A DNA stretch of 64,000 bases from Gammaproteobacteria bacterium (GTDB taxonomy: Bacteria > Pseudomonadota > Gammaproteobacteria > Pseudomonadales > Halieaceae): contig JAUICG010000016.1 in the NCBI GenBank assembly GCA_030427485.1, forward strand, positions 56,044 through 120,043. The letters run 5' to 3'. The position numbers and the translations under genes were made by a program. The notes under the pieces were generated by a model. It did no database searches, had not been told where the DNA came from, and saw nothing but the letters and a program-made list of their open reading frames with translations. Below, piece by piece: positions 8,544 through 19,026 of the stretch (its first letter is position 1; every line of letters starts with the position of its first letter).

Positions 8544-11500
8544 CTAGTCTTCGAAGGGAATACTAATCGTGACCAGTGTTCCGGAATGTCCGGAAAAATC
8601 GATGCTGCCGCCCAGTTTCTTGACGATTGCGTCCACAATCGTGATGCCGCTACCTTCACCTGCCAAATCCTTGATGTTCTTCGGAACACCCATACCATTG
8701 TCGGAGAAAGACAGTACGAGAACGCTTTCGGACGAACCCTCGGTTGTTCCGAGTGCTAGCTTTACCTGTATGTAGTTGGCAGGTGAGTCCTGTTCAAAGG
8801 CATGCTGAACGCTATTCTCCAGAATTTCGAAAATCAATATTGCCAGATGAGAGGCCAACTCAGCTGGGATGGGCATTTCTGAAACTTGATTAATGGTGAT
8901 GATGGTTTCCGGTTTTACCGGGGCGTGCTTTAGTAATTCGAGGAGAATATTATCGGTGTACTTCTGGAGATTGATGACCGGACCGCCAACCTGAAAACTA
9001 ATGAAATCCTCCAGACTTGATAGTGCCGATATACGCTTGATGCTACCCTCGGAAATCTTTGACTTTAAGTCATTCGGAAGGTTGACACTCCTGGACGAGA
9101 TACAGTCTTTTATCAATGACATGGTCGTCAAACTGTGTTGGTACGATGCTTGTACTATTTCGTCCTGAAATTCCAGTTGCTCCTGCATGTCATCATCGGC
9201 CCTGTCTTCCGCTTCGAACATCTCTTGCGCGATCTGAACAGATCTCCGTTCGATAGCATAGCTGCGATGAATACGAAGCAGTCCCCAACACAAGCACAAC
9301 AGTATCACACTATATATCAATTTCGCCCACCAGGTGTTCCAGGGTGCAGGAAGTACGTCGAGTCCAAGCGTAATCCCCTCCAGGTTCCATATTCCGGAAG
9401 AATTGGCGCCTTGCACTCTGAGTTCGTAATCTCCCGCTGGTAAGTTAGTGTAAGTCGCAGTGTTGCGTGTACCATTCTCTATCCATTCGTTATCGAACGG
9501 ATCAAGCCTGTAGCGATATTGATTTTGCTCGGCATCGATAAAATCGAGCACACTGAACTGAAAAGTAACAAAGTAATCTTTATGAGTTAGTTGCAAAGTC
9601 TTGAGCTTGGTTAGTTCTTTCAGACGTCGACTATTCCTCCCAGGTAAAATTATGTCAGTGAGCCTCATCGGTGATGCTGAGTTGTCTATTTCGATCAGGG
9701 CAGGGTCAAACCTGTTGTATCCGTTCATGCCTCCGAAGTATATGTGTCCGGATTGGCTGGTGAAGGAGGCGCCAAGCGTGTAGTCAGTCCCCTGTAATCC
9801 ATCAGCGGTAGTAAACTTTTCTACCAGAGCGCCACTTGAATCGAGTTTGACAATACCACTTTCAGTAGAGCACCACATGCTTCCATCTGAATCCATTTCA
9901 ATACCGTAAATTGTAGAATAGCTAAGCGATTGATGATCTCCAATTGGACTAACTCTCGGTACATTATTTAGCTGATCCTTTCTGGTCCAGAGAAATAGTC
10001 CATGGTCTTTTGTTCCGATTAGGATGTCATCTTCAGCCGTTTGAGCAAGAGAATAAATCATCGGTTGCTTCTGGCCTAAACCAAACTTCAAAGGCACAAT
10101 TCTATATTGGTCATTGCGTGCTGTATGCTGGTATAGTTTTTGTCCAGAAATTGCCAATAGCAGTCCTTTGTTCGATCGGAAAATTGTTGTAATAGACCTC
10201 TCGGGTAGCGAGCCATCCTCATAGTATGATTTAGTTTCTCTCCCGGTGACGCGAAATAGCCCTTGATCATACGTTGCTATTAATATGTCATTTTCATCTG
10301 CTATTATCTTTGTTACCACACCGCTATCGCTGCTGGCAAAGTTTAATTTTTTCTGCCGCGCGGAAGCTATGTTAACTGTCCTTGCCCCACCCTGAATTAA
10401 CCCTAGCAGTAGCGTATCGCCCCTTACTTCGATTGTCGTAACACCGTAATTTAACATAGCTGATACTGGGTTCCTTCCAAATCTGGAATGCAAGCCTTTG
10501 CTTTCGTCGTAGAGGTACAGCCCATCAGAGGTTCCAACCCATAGTCGACCGCTATTATCTTCTTCAAATGCCAATATGTCGTTGGAAACTCCGCTATTCT
10601 CGGTATTAAAAAGTTCGAACGAAACAAATGAAAGAATATCCAGACCATTGATAGTGCCGACCCAAACATACTTTCCGTCTGGAAAAAGGGCGTTAATGTT
10701 GGGATTAGATGGAGCCACGCCTCTGCTACCTACATTATCAACGTGTGACAGATTGATATCAGATATATACAAGCCTCGGTCAGTACCAATAATCAAATGA
10801 CCCTCGTGATACAATAATTGTGAAATGTAGGCTCTGCTGTCTGTCTCTAGAGTTGCACTTGCAACTAATGCTTTGGTCTCTATGTTCCATATCAGTATGT
10901 TTCCAGTGTTAGTGCCGATGAGCAGCTTTTTTCCATGTAATGGTTCCAAAGCTGTTAATGTGGACCTCTTGGGAAGGCTTAACTCAGAAAGCTCGATGAA
11001 TTCAAGGGACTGCTGCTCAAGATCAATTCGCAGGATGCCGAGAACTCCAGCTATCCAAAGATTGCCGGAAGACTCTTCGATTAGGTCGCGAGGAGTCCCA
11101 ACAATTTTTACTATCTGCAACCCCTCTATCCAGTTTTTGATAACATCGGATTTAGAATTGTGTACACTAAGACCGCGTTTGCTCAGCAGCCATATTTCAT
11201 TACCGTGCTTGGATATGACTAGACGAACAAACCTATTTTCCTCATGAGGATTGACCTCTATTAGTGAATCAAATTTCGCCGAAATCTCGTTCCACTTGAG
11301 TAGGAATCCCCGAGAAGTAGCGACATATAAATCTCCGTTATTGTCTTCTGCTACATCGGATATTTCAGAGTCTGGTATCCTGTACAAATTGCCGTGATCG
11401 GAATCAAATACGGTTAGATTCGCTCCATCGTATCGATGTAGTCCTTGCTGCGTGCCAACCCATAAAGTTCTATGCTTGTCGCGGTGAATAGCCGAAACTG

Positions 11501-11618
11501 TCGGTTGTTGAAGTAGTTCAGATAGCCTTGATTCTGTTATTTTTATCTGTGCTGAGAAAGAATTGCTAGCCAAGCATAAACAGAAAAGGATGGAAATTAT
11601 GGTACATTTTTTTGTCAT
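8544..11618 (-). CDS. Propeller-type sensor histidine kinase (Reg_prop, Y_Y_Y, HisKA_2-like, HATPase), no receiver
   Basis: The 1024-residue protein has a signal peptide (residues 1-23, ending SFSA), a periplasmic double beta-propeller of two-component-propeller repeats (LWVGT..GL, LWIAG, MWCST and similar) to about residue 680, and a Y_Y_Y domain to about 755. A transmembrane helix follows near 764-786, then a coiled linker. The dimerisation segment resembles HisKA_2, with candidate phospho-His near residue 827 (YQHSLTTM). The ATPase domain (about 900-1022) keeps the N box EILENSVQHAF and G boxes DNGMG and GEGSG. It carries no receiver or DNA-binding output, so it needs a partner. Polysaccharide-type ligands are typical for such propellers, but nothing here identifies one. 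Base composition is clearly lower in GC than its neighbours. Confidence 0.85.
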   Translation of the reverse strand: MTKKCTIISILFCLCLASNSFSAQIKITESRLSELLQQPTVSAIHRDKHRTLWVGTQQGLHRYDGANLTVFDSDHGNLYRIPDSEISDVAEDNNGDLYVATSRGFLLKWNEISAKFDSLIEVNPHEENRFVRLVISKHGNEIWLLSKRGLSVHNSKSDVIKNWIEGLQIVKIVGTPRDLIEESSGNLWIAGVLGILRIDLEQQSLEFIELSELSLPKRSTLTALEPLHGKKLLIGTNTGNILIWNIETKALVASATLETDSRAYISQLLYHEGHLIIGTDRGLYISDINLSHVDNVGSRGVAPSNPNINALFPDGKYVWVGTINGLDILSFVSFELFNTENSGVSNDILAFEEDNSGRLWVGTSDGLYLYDESKGLHSRFGRNPVSAMLNYGVTTIEVRGDTLLLGLIQGGARTVNIASARQKKLNFASSDSGVVTKIIADENDILIATYDQGLFRVTGRETKSYYEDGSLPERSITTIFRSNKGLLLAISGQKLYQHTARNDQYRIVPLKFGLGQKQPMIYSLAQTAEDDILIGTKDHGLFLWTRKDQLNNVPRVSPIGDHQSLSYSTIYGIEMDSDGSMWCSTESGIVKLDSSGALVEKFTTADGLQGTDYTLGASFTSQSGHIYFGGMNGYNRFDPALIEIDNSASPMRLTDIILPGRNSRRLKELTKLKTLQLTHKDYFVTFQFSVLDFIDAEQNQYRYRLDPFDNEWIENGTRNTATYTNLPAGDYELRVQGANSSGIWNLEGITLGLDVLPAPWNTWWAKLIYSVILLCLCWGLLRIHRSYAIERRSVQIAQEMFEAEDRADDDMQEQLEFQDEIVQASYQHSLTTMSLIKDCISSRSVNLPNDLKSKISEGSIKRISALSSLEDFISFQVGGPVINLQKYTDNILLELLKHAPVKPETIITINQVSEMPIPAELASHLAILIFEILENSVQHAFEQDSPANYIQVKLALGTTEGSSESVLVLSFSDNGMGVPKNIKDLAGEGSGITIVDAIVKKLGGSIDFSGHSGTLVTISIPFED

Positions 11619-11783
11619 CGGGCTTTTTTATTGCTTTTCCTTGAAGTTTTTAATGACCTCTTTCGGAGAAATTAGCTTCAGCAATAGGACCAATAGAGCT
11701 GCTAGTTTACCCTCTGTAGATGTCACCAGACGCTAGCCGGTTTGGACAGCAGAACTTTGGGTTAAAACAGCGGTAATTATTCT

Positions 11784-14700
11784 TCAGCCAGCAAGATCAA
11801 TATCGAACTCCGCGAGAAACTCTTGATAAGCTGCTAAGAGTGCTACAACGGCGTCATCTAAATCGGAAAGCTCTTCCTCTTTGCCTTTCTTTTCTATCTG
11901 GGCACTTATTAGTCGAACTTTTTCAGCACCTATATTAGCACTCATTGATTTTATAGCGTGAGCTGTTCTGTAGATTGATACGTTGTCAAGCGACTTAAGG
12001 TCGCGTTGAATGTCTCTAAGCTTCTCCTCCATTTGTGCGGTGTAACCTTCAAAAATGGACGGCAGCAATTGTTTACCAGTCTGTCGTTCGATTTCTCTAA
12101 TATTCTCGATGGCGGACAGGTCAAGTACTTTTGATTCAGCATGATCTGTAGTCTTAGTGTTGACTGTTCCTGTGCTCTCTAAATGAAACATTCTCTTGGG
12201 TTCATTTTCCAGGTAAACGATTTTCAAGTGCTTCTCGATGCTTCTTTGTATATCAGAGATCGAAAACGGTTTAGTTACATAGCCATCCATGCCGGCTTGG
12301 CGACACCTGTTTTTATCCTCTATATCCGACCCGGCGGTCAACGCAATTATGGGAACCCGCGCAATATTCTGTTCCAACTCTATCCGTCGGATCTTTTGCG
12401 TCGCGGTATATCCGTCTATCACCGGCATTTGGCAGTCCATAAAAATTAGCGAATACTGTCTGGATAGGTACTTATCAATAGCTATTTGACCATTATTTGC
12501 AATTTCGACGTCGTGCCCTAACAGGCTTATCATCTCTACTACAATTTGCTGGTTGGTCAGGACATCCTCCGCAACCAGAATCTTCTTTCTTTGTGTGGCG
12601 GCAGTTGTGGAGATACCTGGCCCGTGCCCTACCACCTGATCCGCGGGATCAAAACTGCTGTTTAAAACATCTCTTAGTGCTCTTGATGTGAGCGGTTTCG
12701 AGATTGTAGTCCAACTGTAGAAAGCCGCTGGTGTCGTGATATTGATCAAGGGAGTCAAAAAAATGCAAACTGGAGCTTCGGCTTTGTGCAGCTTTGACTC
12801 CAGTTCGGGAGAAATAGCACCTTGCTCGTAGTCAACTACCAGGATATCTCGTTGCAAACTGGTTTGGATGTCCATGACCCCCTGCAGAATTGGGAACGAT
12901 TCTACCCCCAGGCGCGACAAATGGCTGGAAGTCATTTGATATGTACCAGGGTCTGAGGTGAGGATCCCTGCCGTCAAAGTACTGTATGGTTTCACTGCGT
13001 TCTCGCTGAGTGGGTCAAATTCCATAGGAATAGATAGTGTTATTTTTGTACCCTCACCCAGTGATGATTGAATGGCGATATCCCCTCCCATAATGTCGAT
13101 ATAGTGGCGGGAGATAGTTAAGCCGAGCCCCGTTCCACCATATTCCCTTGTTGTGCTTGTATCAGCCTGTGTAAACGGCTCGAAAACACGCTTTTGCGTA
13201 TCTTCATCCATTCCGATGCCGTCATCCTCAACGCAGATGTGCACGAGAGTTTTCCCTGAACTGGATGGACTGAATTTGGGTTCAACGCGAACATTAATGT
13301 TCCCACTATGCGTGAATTTGATTGAGTTACTAATCAGATTCATGACTACCTGGCGAATCTTGGTCGGATCACCTATCAAAATACCTGGAGTTTGCGGGTG
13401 ACAGATATTGTTTAGTTGTAATCCTTTCCTATTGGCGGGCTCTCCCTGTAGATAACAGATGTCGTCGATTAGCTCTGTAAGGTTGAATCCAATTTTCTCT
13501 AGCTCGACCTTGGAAGCTTCAACCTTCGAAAAATCCAGAATTTCATTGATAAGATTGAGTAGTGATTCCCCACTATTGCGGGCGGCAAGTGCGAATTGCT
13601 CTTGTTGGGAGTTGAGCGTGGTATGTAGCAGTAACTCAGTCATACCGATGATGCCATGCATTGGTGTGCGAATTTCATGGCTCATTGTAGCCAGAAACTC
13701 TGATTTCGCTTTTGTGGCTTCCACTGCCACTCTTCTTGCTGCTTCAAGGTCGCGCGTCCGTTCTTCTACGCGCATTTCGAGTTCTCTCTGTCTTCTTAGT
13801 GTGACCCGCCTTTGCTCTGCCTGACGGTAAAAGTAGTAAGCGATCATAGCGGCAGCTAAAACGGTATATGATGCGTAAGCCCATGGGCTGAGCCAAGGTG
13901 GCGGTGCGACTACTACCGGTATACTTAGGGCGTCCCAGTTCCATGTGCCATCCGGTGTGGCCGCAGCCAGTTTAAGGTTGTATGTTCCCGGGGGGAGGGT
14001 CGTAAAAGATGCGATCCTGGCATCGGGTGATACAACCCAGTCGGGATTAATTCCTTCAAGTTTGTAAGCATAGTTTACGAGATCAGGGTTGGAATAGTCA
14101 GCTGCGAAGAACTCGACCGATAACATTCTGTCTTGATAACCTAAATTTATAGACGAAAGCGTCTGATATGGCACATCGAATTGACGTCTTTCGTTCATTA
14201 CCTTTATTTGGGAAATTGCGACTTTTGGGGGAATTCTGTCCGATGACAGCAAATTTGGGTTTATCGTATTAAAGCCTCGAATACCTCCAAAGTAGATCAC
14301 TCCACTATCAGATCTATATGAAGCGCCTAAGTTAAATTCAGTCGATTGTAGTCCATCCCTTACCCCATATTGATGCGATACGAGGGTTAGTGGATCTAAG
14401 CTTGTGATACCTTTGCTATGAGAAACCCATAGCCTTCCATTATTGTCGCCGCGAATGCCATAGATGTTCCAACTTGGAAGTGATATGTTGTCAGAGTAAT
14501 GTATGAAGTTTTGTCGAGATTCCATGCGATCCTGAATCGGCCAACGATTTAGGCCTCCACCAAGAGTGCCTATCCATAAATTCTGATCTGAGTCTTCATA
14601 AAAACTCCAAACGATATTGCTGGATAAACTGTTGGAAATTCCGCGCTGCGTGAAGTATCTGTCGAATTTATTTGTGTCGGGATGAAAACGATTCAGTCCG

Positions 14701-16295
14701 TTTTCAGTTCCGACCCAGACCTGGCCCATTGAGTCTTCCAATATCGCGAGAACCATGTCACTACTGATCGTCGAAGAGTCTTTTCTGTCACTTTTCAAGT
14801 TTAGAAACATATTGCTGTCTTCTAGAAAAATGCTTAACCCGCCGCCGTAAGTTCCGATTAATAGTTGGCCTGTCGATATCCTGATAATCGAAGTTATACC
14901 ATCCGCGCCGATAGTGGATTCATCGAAACGGCTGTGCCGATGGACTGTAGTTTTTTCTGAATTTGTATCGTATTCGTTAAGTCCACCATTGTAGGTGCCG
15001 ATCCAAAGCTTGTTATCCTCGCTAAGTAGGCTCATTACTATCGGACTAGAAATCGACGGCACAGTTGATTCATTTATCCATTCGAAGGTATCACTCTGTG
15101 GGGGGAGCTTATTCAAACCATCATCCGTACCAACCCAAAGAGTCCCGTCAATGCTCTCAGTAAATGCATTTACTGAATTATTGGATAGGTTGCTGTTCAT
15201 GTGGTCGAATTTCTGAAAGTGAGTTTTCATACCTGATACTAGCCCTGAGCGGGTCCCTACCCAGTATTTACCTTCTCGAGTTTGATTTATGCTTATTATT
15301 GCGTCGGTGGGTAGGTCTGTATTTTGGCTGCTAAAGCGAACAAAACTGCTAGTCGCGGTTACGAATAGGTCCAAGCCTTCGGACGTAGCAACCCAAATGT
15401 CGCCATTTGAATCTTCGAATATGTCCGAGGTTTGGTTTGAAGACAAAGAATTACTGTCAGAGTCAGAGTGTGTGAAATTTGTCGCTCGATCGGTAGAAGG
15501 GTCATACCTGCTCACTCCGGCATTGTCCGATGATATCCAAATGTTTCCTTTCTTATCAGTGATCAACCGGTATAGCCTTCCCGAGACGATTGAGCCTGGA
15601 CGTTTTGCATTGTGTATAAATTCGCTCACTTGACCGGTTGAAGTGGTTACTCGGAGCATTCCACTGGTCTCTGTCGCAACCCAAATTGCGCCATCTTTAG
15701 TTTGCGTAAAATCTTTGACTTCCCCCATAAAGGGAATGCCCGAAGCTCCTGATATATAGTGATGGAATGTGCGGTTATTAGGGTCAAACGAGCTGAATCC
15801 GTTTATATAACCAAGCCACAGCATGCCGTCTTTGTCACAGAATATAGTCAGAATGTCGTTTGAATATGGTGTGTTGGGATCAGTAGGGTCAGAATAGATC
15901 GGTTCAAACCCGTTCAGAATTGAGTTATAGGAGGCCAAGCCACCCCCTCTAGTGGATAGCCATAATACTCCTTCATTGTCTTCAACAATCTGGGTTACGA
16001 TATTAGTTGGAAGTGAATAGGGGTCTCTTGACGAGTATCTGTAGTTTTCCAACTCATGACCGGTGTATCGGTTTAAGCCTTCTTGAGAAACAAACCAAAC
16101 GGCTCCTGTAGAGTCTTGAAACGTCTGCCCAACTGATTGCTGTGTTAATTTGTCTGATATGATTGAGCGCTGAAGATTCAGATTGACGAACGTTAGATCT
16201 GCCCCATACCCCCCCCTCGCTCCCAGAACAAAGAGAGCGACCAGAATTGCCAAGACGCGCAACGATTTATGGTTATGTAAGCACATTGCGTCCAA
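11784..16295 (-). CDS. Hybrid sensor histidine kinase with propeller, pseudo-receiver, receiver and Hpt
   Basis: The 1503-residue protein begins with a signal sequence, then a long periplasmic propeller array (many LWVGT/LWIGT repeats) to about residue 700 and a Y_Y_Y domain to about 795. A membrane helix lies near 805-825. HisKA has the phospho-His near 872 ([11 protein letters not shown]), followed by an HATPase domain with [10 protein letters not shown] degenerate receiver-like segment (about 1095-1215, ending with [13 protein letters not shown]) precedes a canonical receiver with Asp near 1286 ([12 protein letters not shown]) and a C-terminal Hpt with His near 1446 ([13 protein letters not shown]). 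This is a complete phosphorelay in one chain, lacking only the final regulator. It lies 165 bp upstream of the other propeller kinase on the same strand. Confidence 0.9.
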   Translation of the reverse strand: MDAMCLHNHKSLRVLAILVALFVLGARGGYGADLTFVNLNLQRSIISDKLTQQSVGQTFQDSTGAVWFVSQEGLNRYTGHELENYRYSSRDPYSLPTNIVTQIVEDNEGVLWLSTRGGGLASYNSILNGFEPIYSDPTDPNTPYSNDILTIFCDKDGMLWLGYINGFSSFDPNNRTFHHYISGASGIPFMGEVKDFTQTKDGAIWVATETSGMLRVTTSTGQVSEFIHNAKRPGSIVSGRLYRLITDKKGNIWISSDNAGVSRYDPSTDRATNFTHSDSDSNSLSSNQTSDIFEDSNGDIWVATSEGLDLFVTATSSFVRFSSQNTDLPTDAIISINQTREGKYWVGTRSGLVSGMKTHFQKFDHMNSNLSNNSVNAFTESIDGTLWVGTDDGLNKLPPQSDTFEWINESTVPSISSPIVMSLLSEDNKLWIGTYNGGLNEYDTNSEKTTVHRHSRFDESTIGADGITSIIRISTGQLLIGTYGGGLSIFLEDSNMFLNLKSDRKDSSTISSDMVLAILEDSMGQVWVGTENGLNRFHPDTNKFDRYFTQRGISNSLSSNIVWSFYEDSDQNLWIGTLGGGLNRWPIQDRMESRQNFIHYSDNISLPSWNIYGIRGDNNGRLWVSHSKGITSLDPLTLVSHQYGVRDGLQSTEFNLGASYRSDSGVIYFGGIRGFNTINPNLLSSDRIPPKVAISQIKVMNERRQFDVPYQTLSSINLGYQDRMLSVEFFAADYSNPDLVNYAYKLEGINPDWVVSPDARIASFTTLPPGTYNLKLAAATPDGTWNWDALSIPVVVAPPPWLSPWAYASYTVLAAAMIAYYFYRQAEQRRVTLRRQRELEMRVEERTRDLEAARRVAVEATKAKSEFLATMSHEIRTPMHGIIGMTELLLHTTLNSQQEQFALAARNSGESLLNLINEILDFSKVEASKVELEKIGFNLTELIDDICYLQGEPANRKGLQLNNICHPQTPGILIGDPTKIRQVVMNLISNSIKFTHSGNINVRVEPKFSPSSSGKTLVHICVEDDGIGMDEDTQKRVFEPFTQADTSTTREYGGTGLGLTISRHYIDIMGGDIAIQSSLGEGTKITLSIPMEFDPLSENAVKPYSTLTAGILTSDPGTYQMTSSHLSRLGVESFPILQGVMDIQTSLQRDILVVDYEQGAISPELESKLHKAEAPVCIFLTPLINITTPAAFYSWTTISKPLTSRALRDVLNSSFDPADQVVGHGPGISTTAATQRKKILVAEDVLTNQQIVVEMISLLGHDVEIANNGQIAIDKYLSRQYSLIFMDCQMPVIDGYTATQKIRRIELEQNIARVPIIALTAGSDIEDKNRCRQAGMDGYVTKPFSISDIQRSIEKHLKIVYLENEPKRMFHLESTGTVNTKTTDHAESKVLDLSAIENIREIERQTGKQLLPSIFEGYTAQMEEKLRDIQRDLKSLDNVSIYRTAHAIKSMSANIGAEKVRLISAQIEKKGKEEELSDLDDAVVALLAAYQEFLAEFDIDLAG

Positions 16296-16560
16296 CTCTA
16301 CTGGATATGCGGGTTCTTAGCTAGAAAGAGATCGACATTTCTGCTTATAATTCAGTGACATAAGTCTACCGTGATGATTCGCCGGATGTGAAGTGAAATG
16401 CCGCTATAACTCCCTTCCTTCGTATACACAATATTCAGTGTTTCTGTCCCTTGATTGGCAGTTGCGGAGAACTAGCGAAATCATGCTCAGTGGCTTTAGC
16501 AACATAGGGTTCCGGCGAAGGGGCAACTCGTTTTGACAAATGCGGTTACAAGGCAGCTAT
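16296..16560. other. Divergent intergenic region, AT-rich
   Basis: This stretch of about 265 bp separates the hybrid kinase from the divergent glycosyltransferase. It should carry promoters for both directions. I see no convincing promoter pair, operator repeat or RNA gene in it. Confidence 0.4.
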
Positions 16561-17484
16561 ATGAAACTATCTGTCATTCTTATCGCCTATGATATGGCCA
16601 GGGAGATTCCCCGGACGCTGCAAGGTCTGGCTCGGAACTACCAGCACGGTGCGCAGGACCTGTCTTACGAGGTCCTGCTGGTGGATAATGGCTCACCGGT
16701 GCCACTGGATGAGTCAATATGGGCTGGTATTGATGTCCCGTTGCGCTTGATTCAATTGCCGGATGCTTCTCCCTCACCGGCTAGAGCGATCAATCTTGCG
16801 TTGCGACAGGCGCAAGGTGAAATTATCTGTTTGATGATTGATGGCGCGCATCTTTTGACACCGGGCGTATTCAAGATGGCGCTCGCCTGCTACCGGGCCT
16901 TTGGGAACGCAGTAGTGGCGATTCGGTATTTCTACCTGGGAATGGAAGAGCAAACAGTCTCCGTAAGGCGAGGCTATGACAAATATGCCGAGGACGAACT
17001 GCTGGCACGCATCCAGTGGCCGAGTGATGGTTACCGCCTCTTTGAGATCAGCACGCCTCTTCGCTCAGGAGCCAAACAGCTTGCATGGTTTAATAGAGTG
17101 TTTGAATCGAACTGTCTCTTTTTGACCAAATCACTCTTTGAAGAACTGGGAGGGGTGGATGAGCGCTTCAGCTATCCGGGTGGAGGCTTTGTCAACCTGG
17201 ACACTTTCAAGCGTGCAGTCGAGTCACCGGGCGTAACGCCCATCCAGATCATCGGTGAAGGCAGCTTCCACCAATTGCACGGCGGTACCACAACAAATGG
17301 TGATGAAGATGAGCGCGAGGCTCTGCTCGAAAAATATCGGCAAGAGTACCTGGAAATACGTGGTCATACCGAGTTGATGGCGAAGGCGTCCTTTATCTAT
17401 ATGGGTCACATGCCGACTGTCGCGTCCAATATCACCGCGGTGGAACGTCGGAGGGCGAGGCTTGCAGGAAGACTGGTCGATTAG
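16561..17484 (+). CDS. Family 2 glycosyltransferase, first of a tandem pair
   Basis: The start at 16561 matches the paralogue's N-terminus (MKLSVILIAY) and gives 307 residues; an in-frame ATG at 16540 would add seven residues. The GT-A fold is shown by SVILIAYDMAREIPRTLQGL and VLLVDNGSP, and the nucleotide-sugar and metal site probably by CLMIDGAH, where DGAH stands in place of a plain DxD. A C-terminal GEGSFHQLHGGTTTN block is shared with the second copy. No membrane segment is seen. The sugar donor and acceptor are unknown. It is divergent from the propeller kinases, which may control it. No other polysaccharide genes lie nearby. Confidence 0.82.
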   Translation: MKLSVILIAYDMAREIPRTLQGLARNYQHGAQDLSYEVLLVDNGSPVPLDESIWAGIDVPLRLIQLPDASPSPARAINLALRQAQGEIICLMIDGAHLLTPGVFKMALACYRAFGNAVVAIRYFYLGMEEQTVSVRRGYDKYAEDELLARIQWPSDGYRLFEISTPLRSGAKQLAWFNRVFESNCLFLTKSLFEELGGVDERFSYPGGGFVNLDTFKRAVESPGVTPIQIIGEGSFHQLHGGTTTNGDEDEREALLEKYRQEYLEIRGHTELMAKASFIYMGHMPTVASNITAVERRRARLAGRLVD

Positions 17485-17644
17485 TTCGCTGCGCAGTGTC
17501 CTCGTTTATGCTGTCGTAGCGCAGCAATGGAGGCCCTTTTTGCGGGCTTGATATGCAAATCCTGATAGAGATGAACTATCATCGACAACCACGTAACCCT
17601 TGCGCGTTCGCACGAGTTCTCTCACTTCGATCTCAGAGTCACAA

Positions 17645-18544
17645 ATGAAACTGTCCGTAATCCTCATAGCCTACAATATGGCGCGGGAAATTCCCCGATC
17701 ACTGCAGGGCCTGTCGCGCAACTACCAGCACGAAGCGGACAATCTTGAATACGAGGTGATTCTTATGGATAACGGGTCTCCCGTTCCATTGGACCCGGCC
17801 TCGTGGGCGCATATTGATGTGCCAGTGCGCCTGGTTCGACTCGAGAATGCGTCGCACTCGCCGGCCAGGGCGATAAATGTAGCACTGGAACAGGCCGTCG
17901 GTGAGATAGTCTGCTTGATGATTGATGGTGCGCATATATTGACGCCAGGCGTATTTCGTATGGCTCTGGCCTCCTACGCCGCGTTTGAGAACCCCGTCGT
18001 TGCCACCCGTTATTTCTGGCTTGGGCCGGACTCGCAGAATGATTCAATTGATCAAGGGTACAGTAAAAGTGTAGAGGACCAGTTGCTGAGGGATATAAGT
18101 TGGCCCGAGGATGGCTATCGGCTTTACGAAATTGGCTCGCCCCTGCGGGCAGGTCCAGAGAATATTAACTGGTTGAACCGGATGTTCGAGTCCAACTGTT
18201 TGTTCATGAAGCGCGCTTTATTCAAGGAGCAAGGCGGCGCAGATGAGCGCTTTGCATCCCCCGGTGGCGGGCTGATCAATTCAGATATCTTTAAGCGAGC
18301 GGCAGATGCCAGTGGCGTTACCCCGGTGCAACTTGTGGGTGAGGGCAGTTTTCATCAGTTTCATGGTGGGACAACGACGAACGTCAGTGCGGAGGAGCGC
18401 AACGCGAGAGTGGATCAGTTCAGGCAGGAATATGCAGCAATTCGGGGTCACGACCAGATCATGACGGAAAAAAACTTTCATTTTATGGGACATTTACCTA
18501 CGGAGGCATCGAAAATCCATCGCTTACGGAAGAAGCATCAGTAG
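17645..18544 (+). CDS. Family 2 glycosyltransferase, second of a tandem pair
   Basis: This 299-residue protein aligns without gaps over most of its length with the preceding glycosyltransferase, at roughly 60% identity judged by eye. Both share the MKLSVILIAY start, VPLD after the DNGSP motif, ICLMIDGAH/VCLMIDGAH, FESNCLF and the C-terminal GEGSFHQ-HGGTTTN block. The start at 17645 is chosen because it matches the paralogue; upstream in-frame codons from 17600 have no counterpart. The two genes are 160 bp apart on the same strand, so this is a tandem duplication that has had time to diverge. Specificity is unknown; the two could add successive sugars. Confidence 0.82.
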   Translation: MKLSVILIAYNMAREIPRSLQGLSRNYQHEADNLEYEVILMDNGSPVPLDPASWAHIDVPVRLVRLENASHSPARAINVALEQAVGEIVCLMIDGAHILTPGVFRMALASYAAFENPVVATRYFWLGPDSQNDSIDQGYSKSVEDQLLRDISWPEDGYRLYEIGSPLRAGPENINWLNRMFESNCLFMKRALFKEQGGADERFASPGGGLINSDIFKRAADASGVTPVQLVGEGSFHQFHGGTTTNVSAEERNARVDQFRQEYAAIRGHDQIMTEKNFHFMGHLPTEASKIHRLRKKHQ

Positions 18545-18571
18545 CCATTGACATGGGCGGTGGTTGTTTGC

Positions 18572-18886
18572 TCACCATCCGTACTCGCGCAGGTTGATTT
18601 TCCCGCCGATACTGAACTGTACACCTTCTTGTTCCAATCGATCGCGCTGAACCACGTGTGAGTCTGAGCCCTCCGGAAGCGAAATCCTCCCCTGCGCGTT
18701 TACGACTCGGTGCCAGGGTATGCGCGTTTTGTCGGGTAGCCCACGCAGAGCATTTCCGACCCGCCGAGCCGCCCGCGCCAACCCTGCTTTTTGTGCGACC
18801 TGGCCATACGTGGCGACTTTGCCAGGTGGAATGGCCGCGACCACTTGCCAGATACGTTGATTGTTGCCCGGGCTTTCACCTTTCAT
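18572..18886 (-). CDS. MGMT-family alkyltransferase-like protein (ATL)
   Basis: This 104-residue protein corresponds to the DNA-binding domain of O6-methylguanine-DNA methyltransferase (IPPGKVATYGQVAQKAG, then ARRVGNALR). The active-site motif PCHRVV reads PWHRVV, so the acceptor cysteine is replaced by Trp. That is the hallmark of ATL proteins such as E. coli YbaZ, which bind O6-alkylguanine and hand the lesion to nucleotide excision repair rather than repairing it. The frame is intact and the length is normal for ATLs, so it is not a broken ogt. It stands alone, convergent with the glycosyltransferase gene. Confidence 0.9.
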   Translation of the reverse strand: MKGESPGNNQRIWQVVAAIPPGKVATYGQVAQKAGLARAARRVGNALRGLPDKTRIPWHRVVNAQGRISLPEGSDSHVVQRDRLEQEGVQFSIGGKINLREYGW

Positions 18887-19026
18887 TGTCGATTTGTGTC
18901 CCTGTCAAGCCTCATCCAGTGTGTCAGACGAGGCATGTTACGTCGAGGAGGAGCCAGTCGGAAGCAATGTGCTTGAAAAGTCGAGAGCCGCCCTTATAAC
19001 GTCTGTGAATGCGGAGAGTTTTTTTC

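Noticed and set aside
18572..18886. MGMT-like gene without the acceptor cysteine as a pseudogene
   Set aside because: Trp at that place with intact frame and short length is the normal pattern of alkyltransferase-like proteins.
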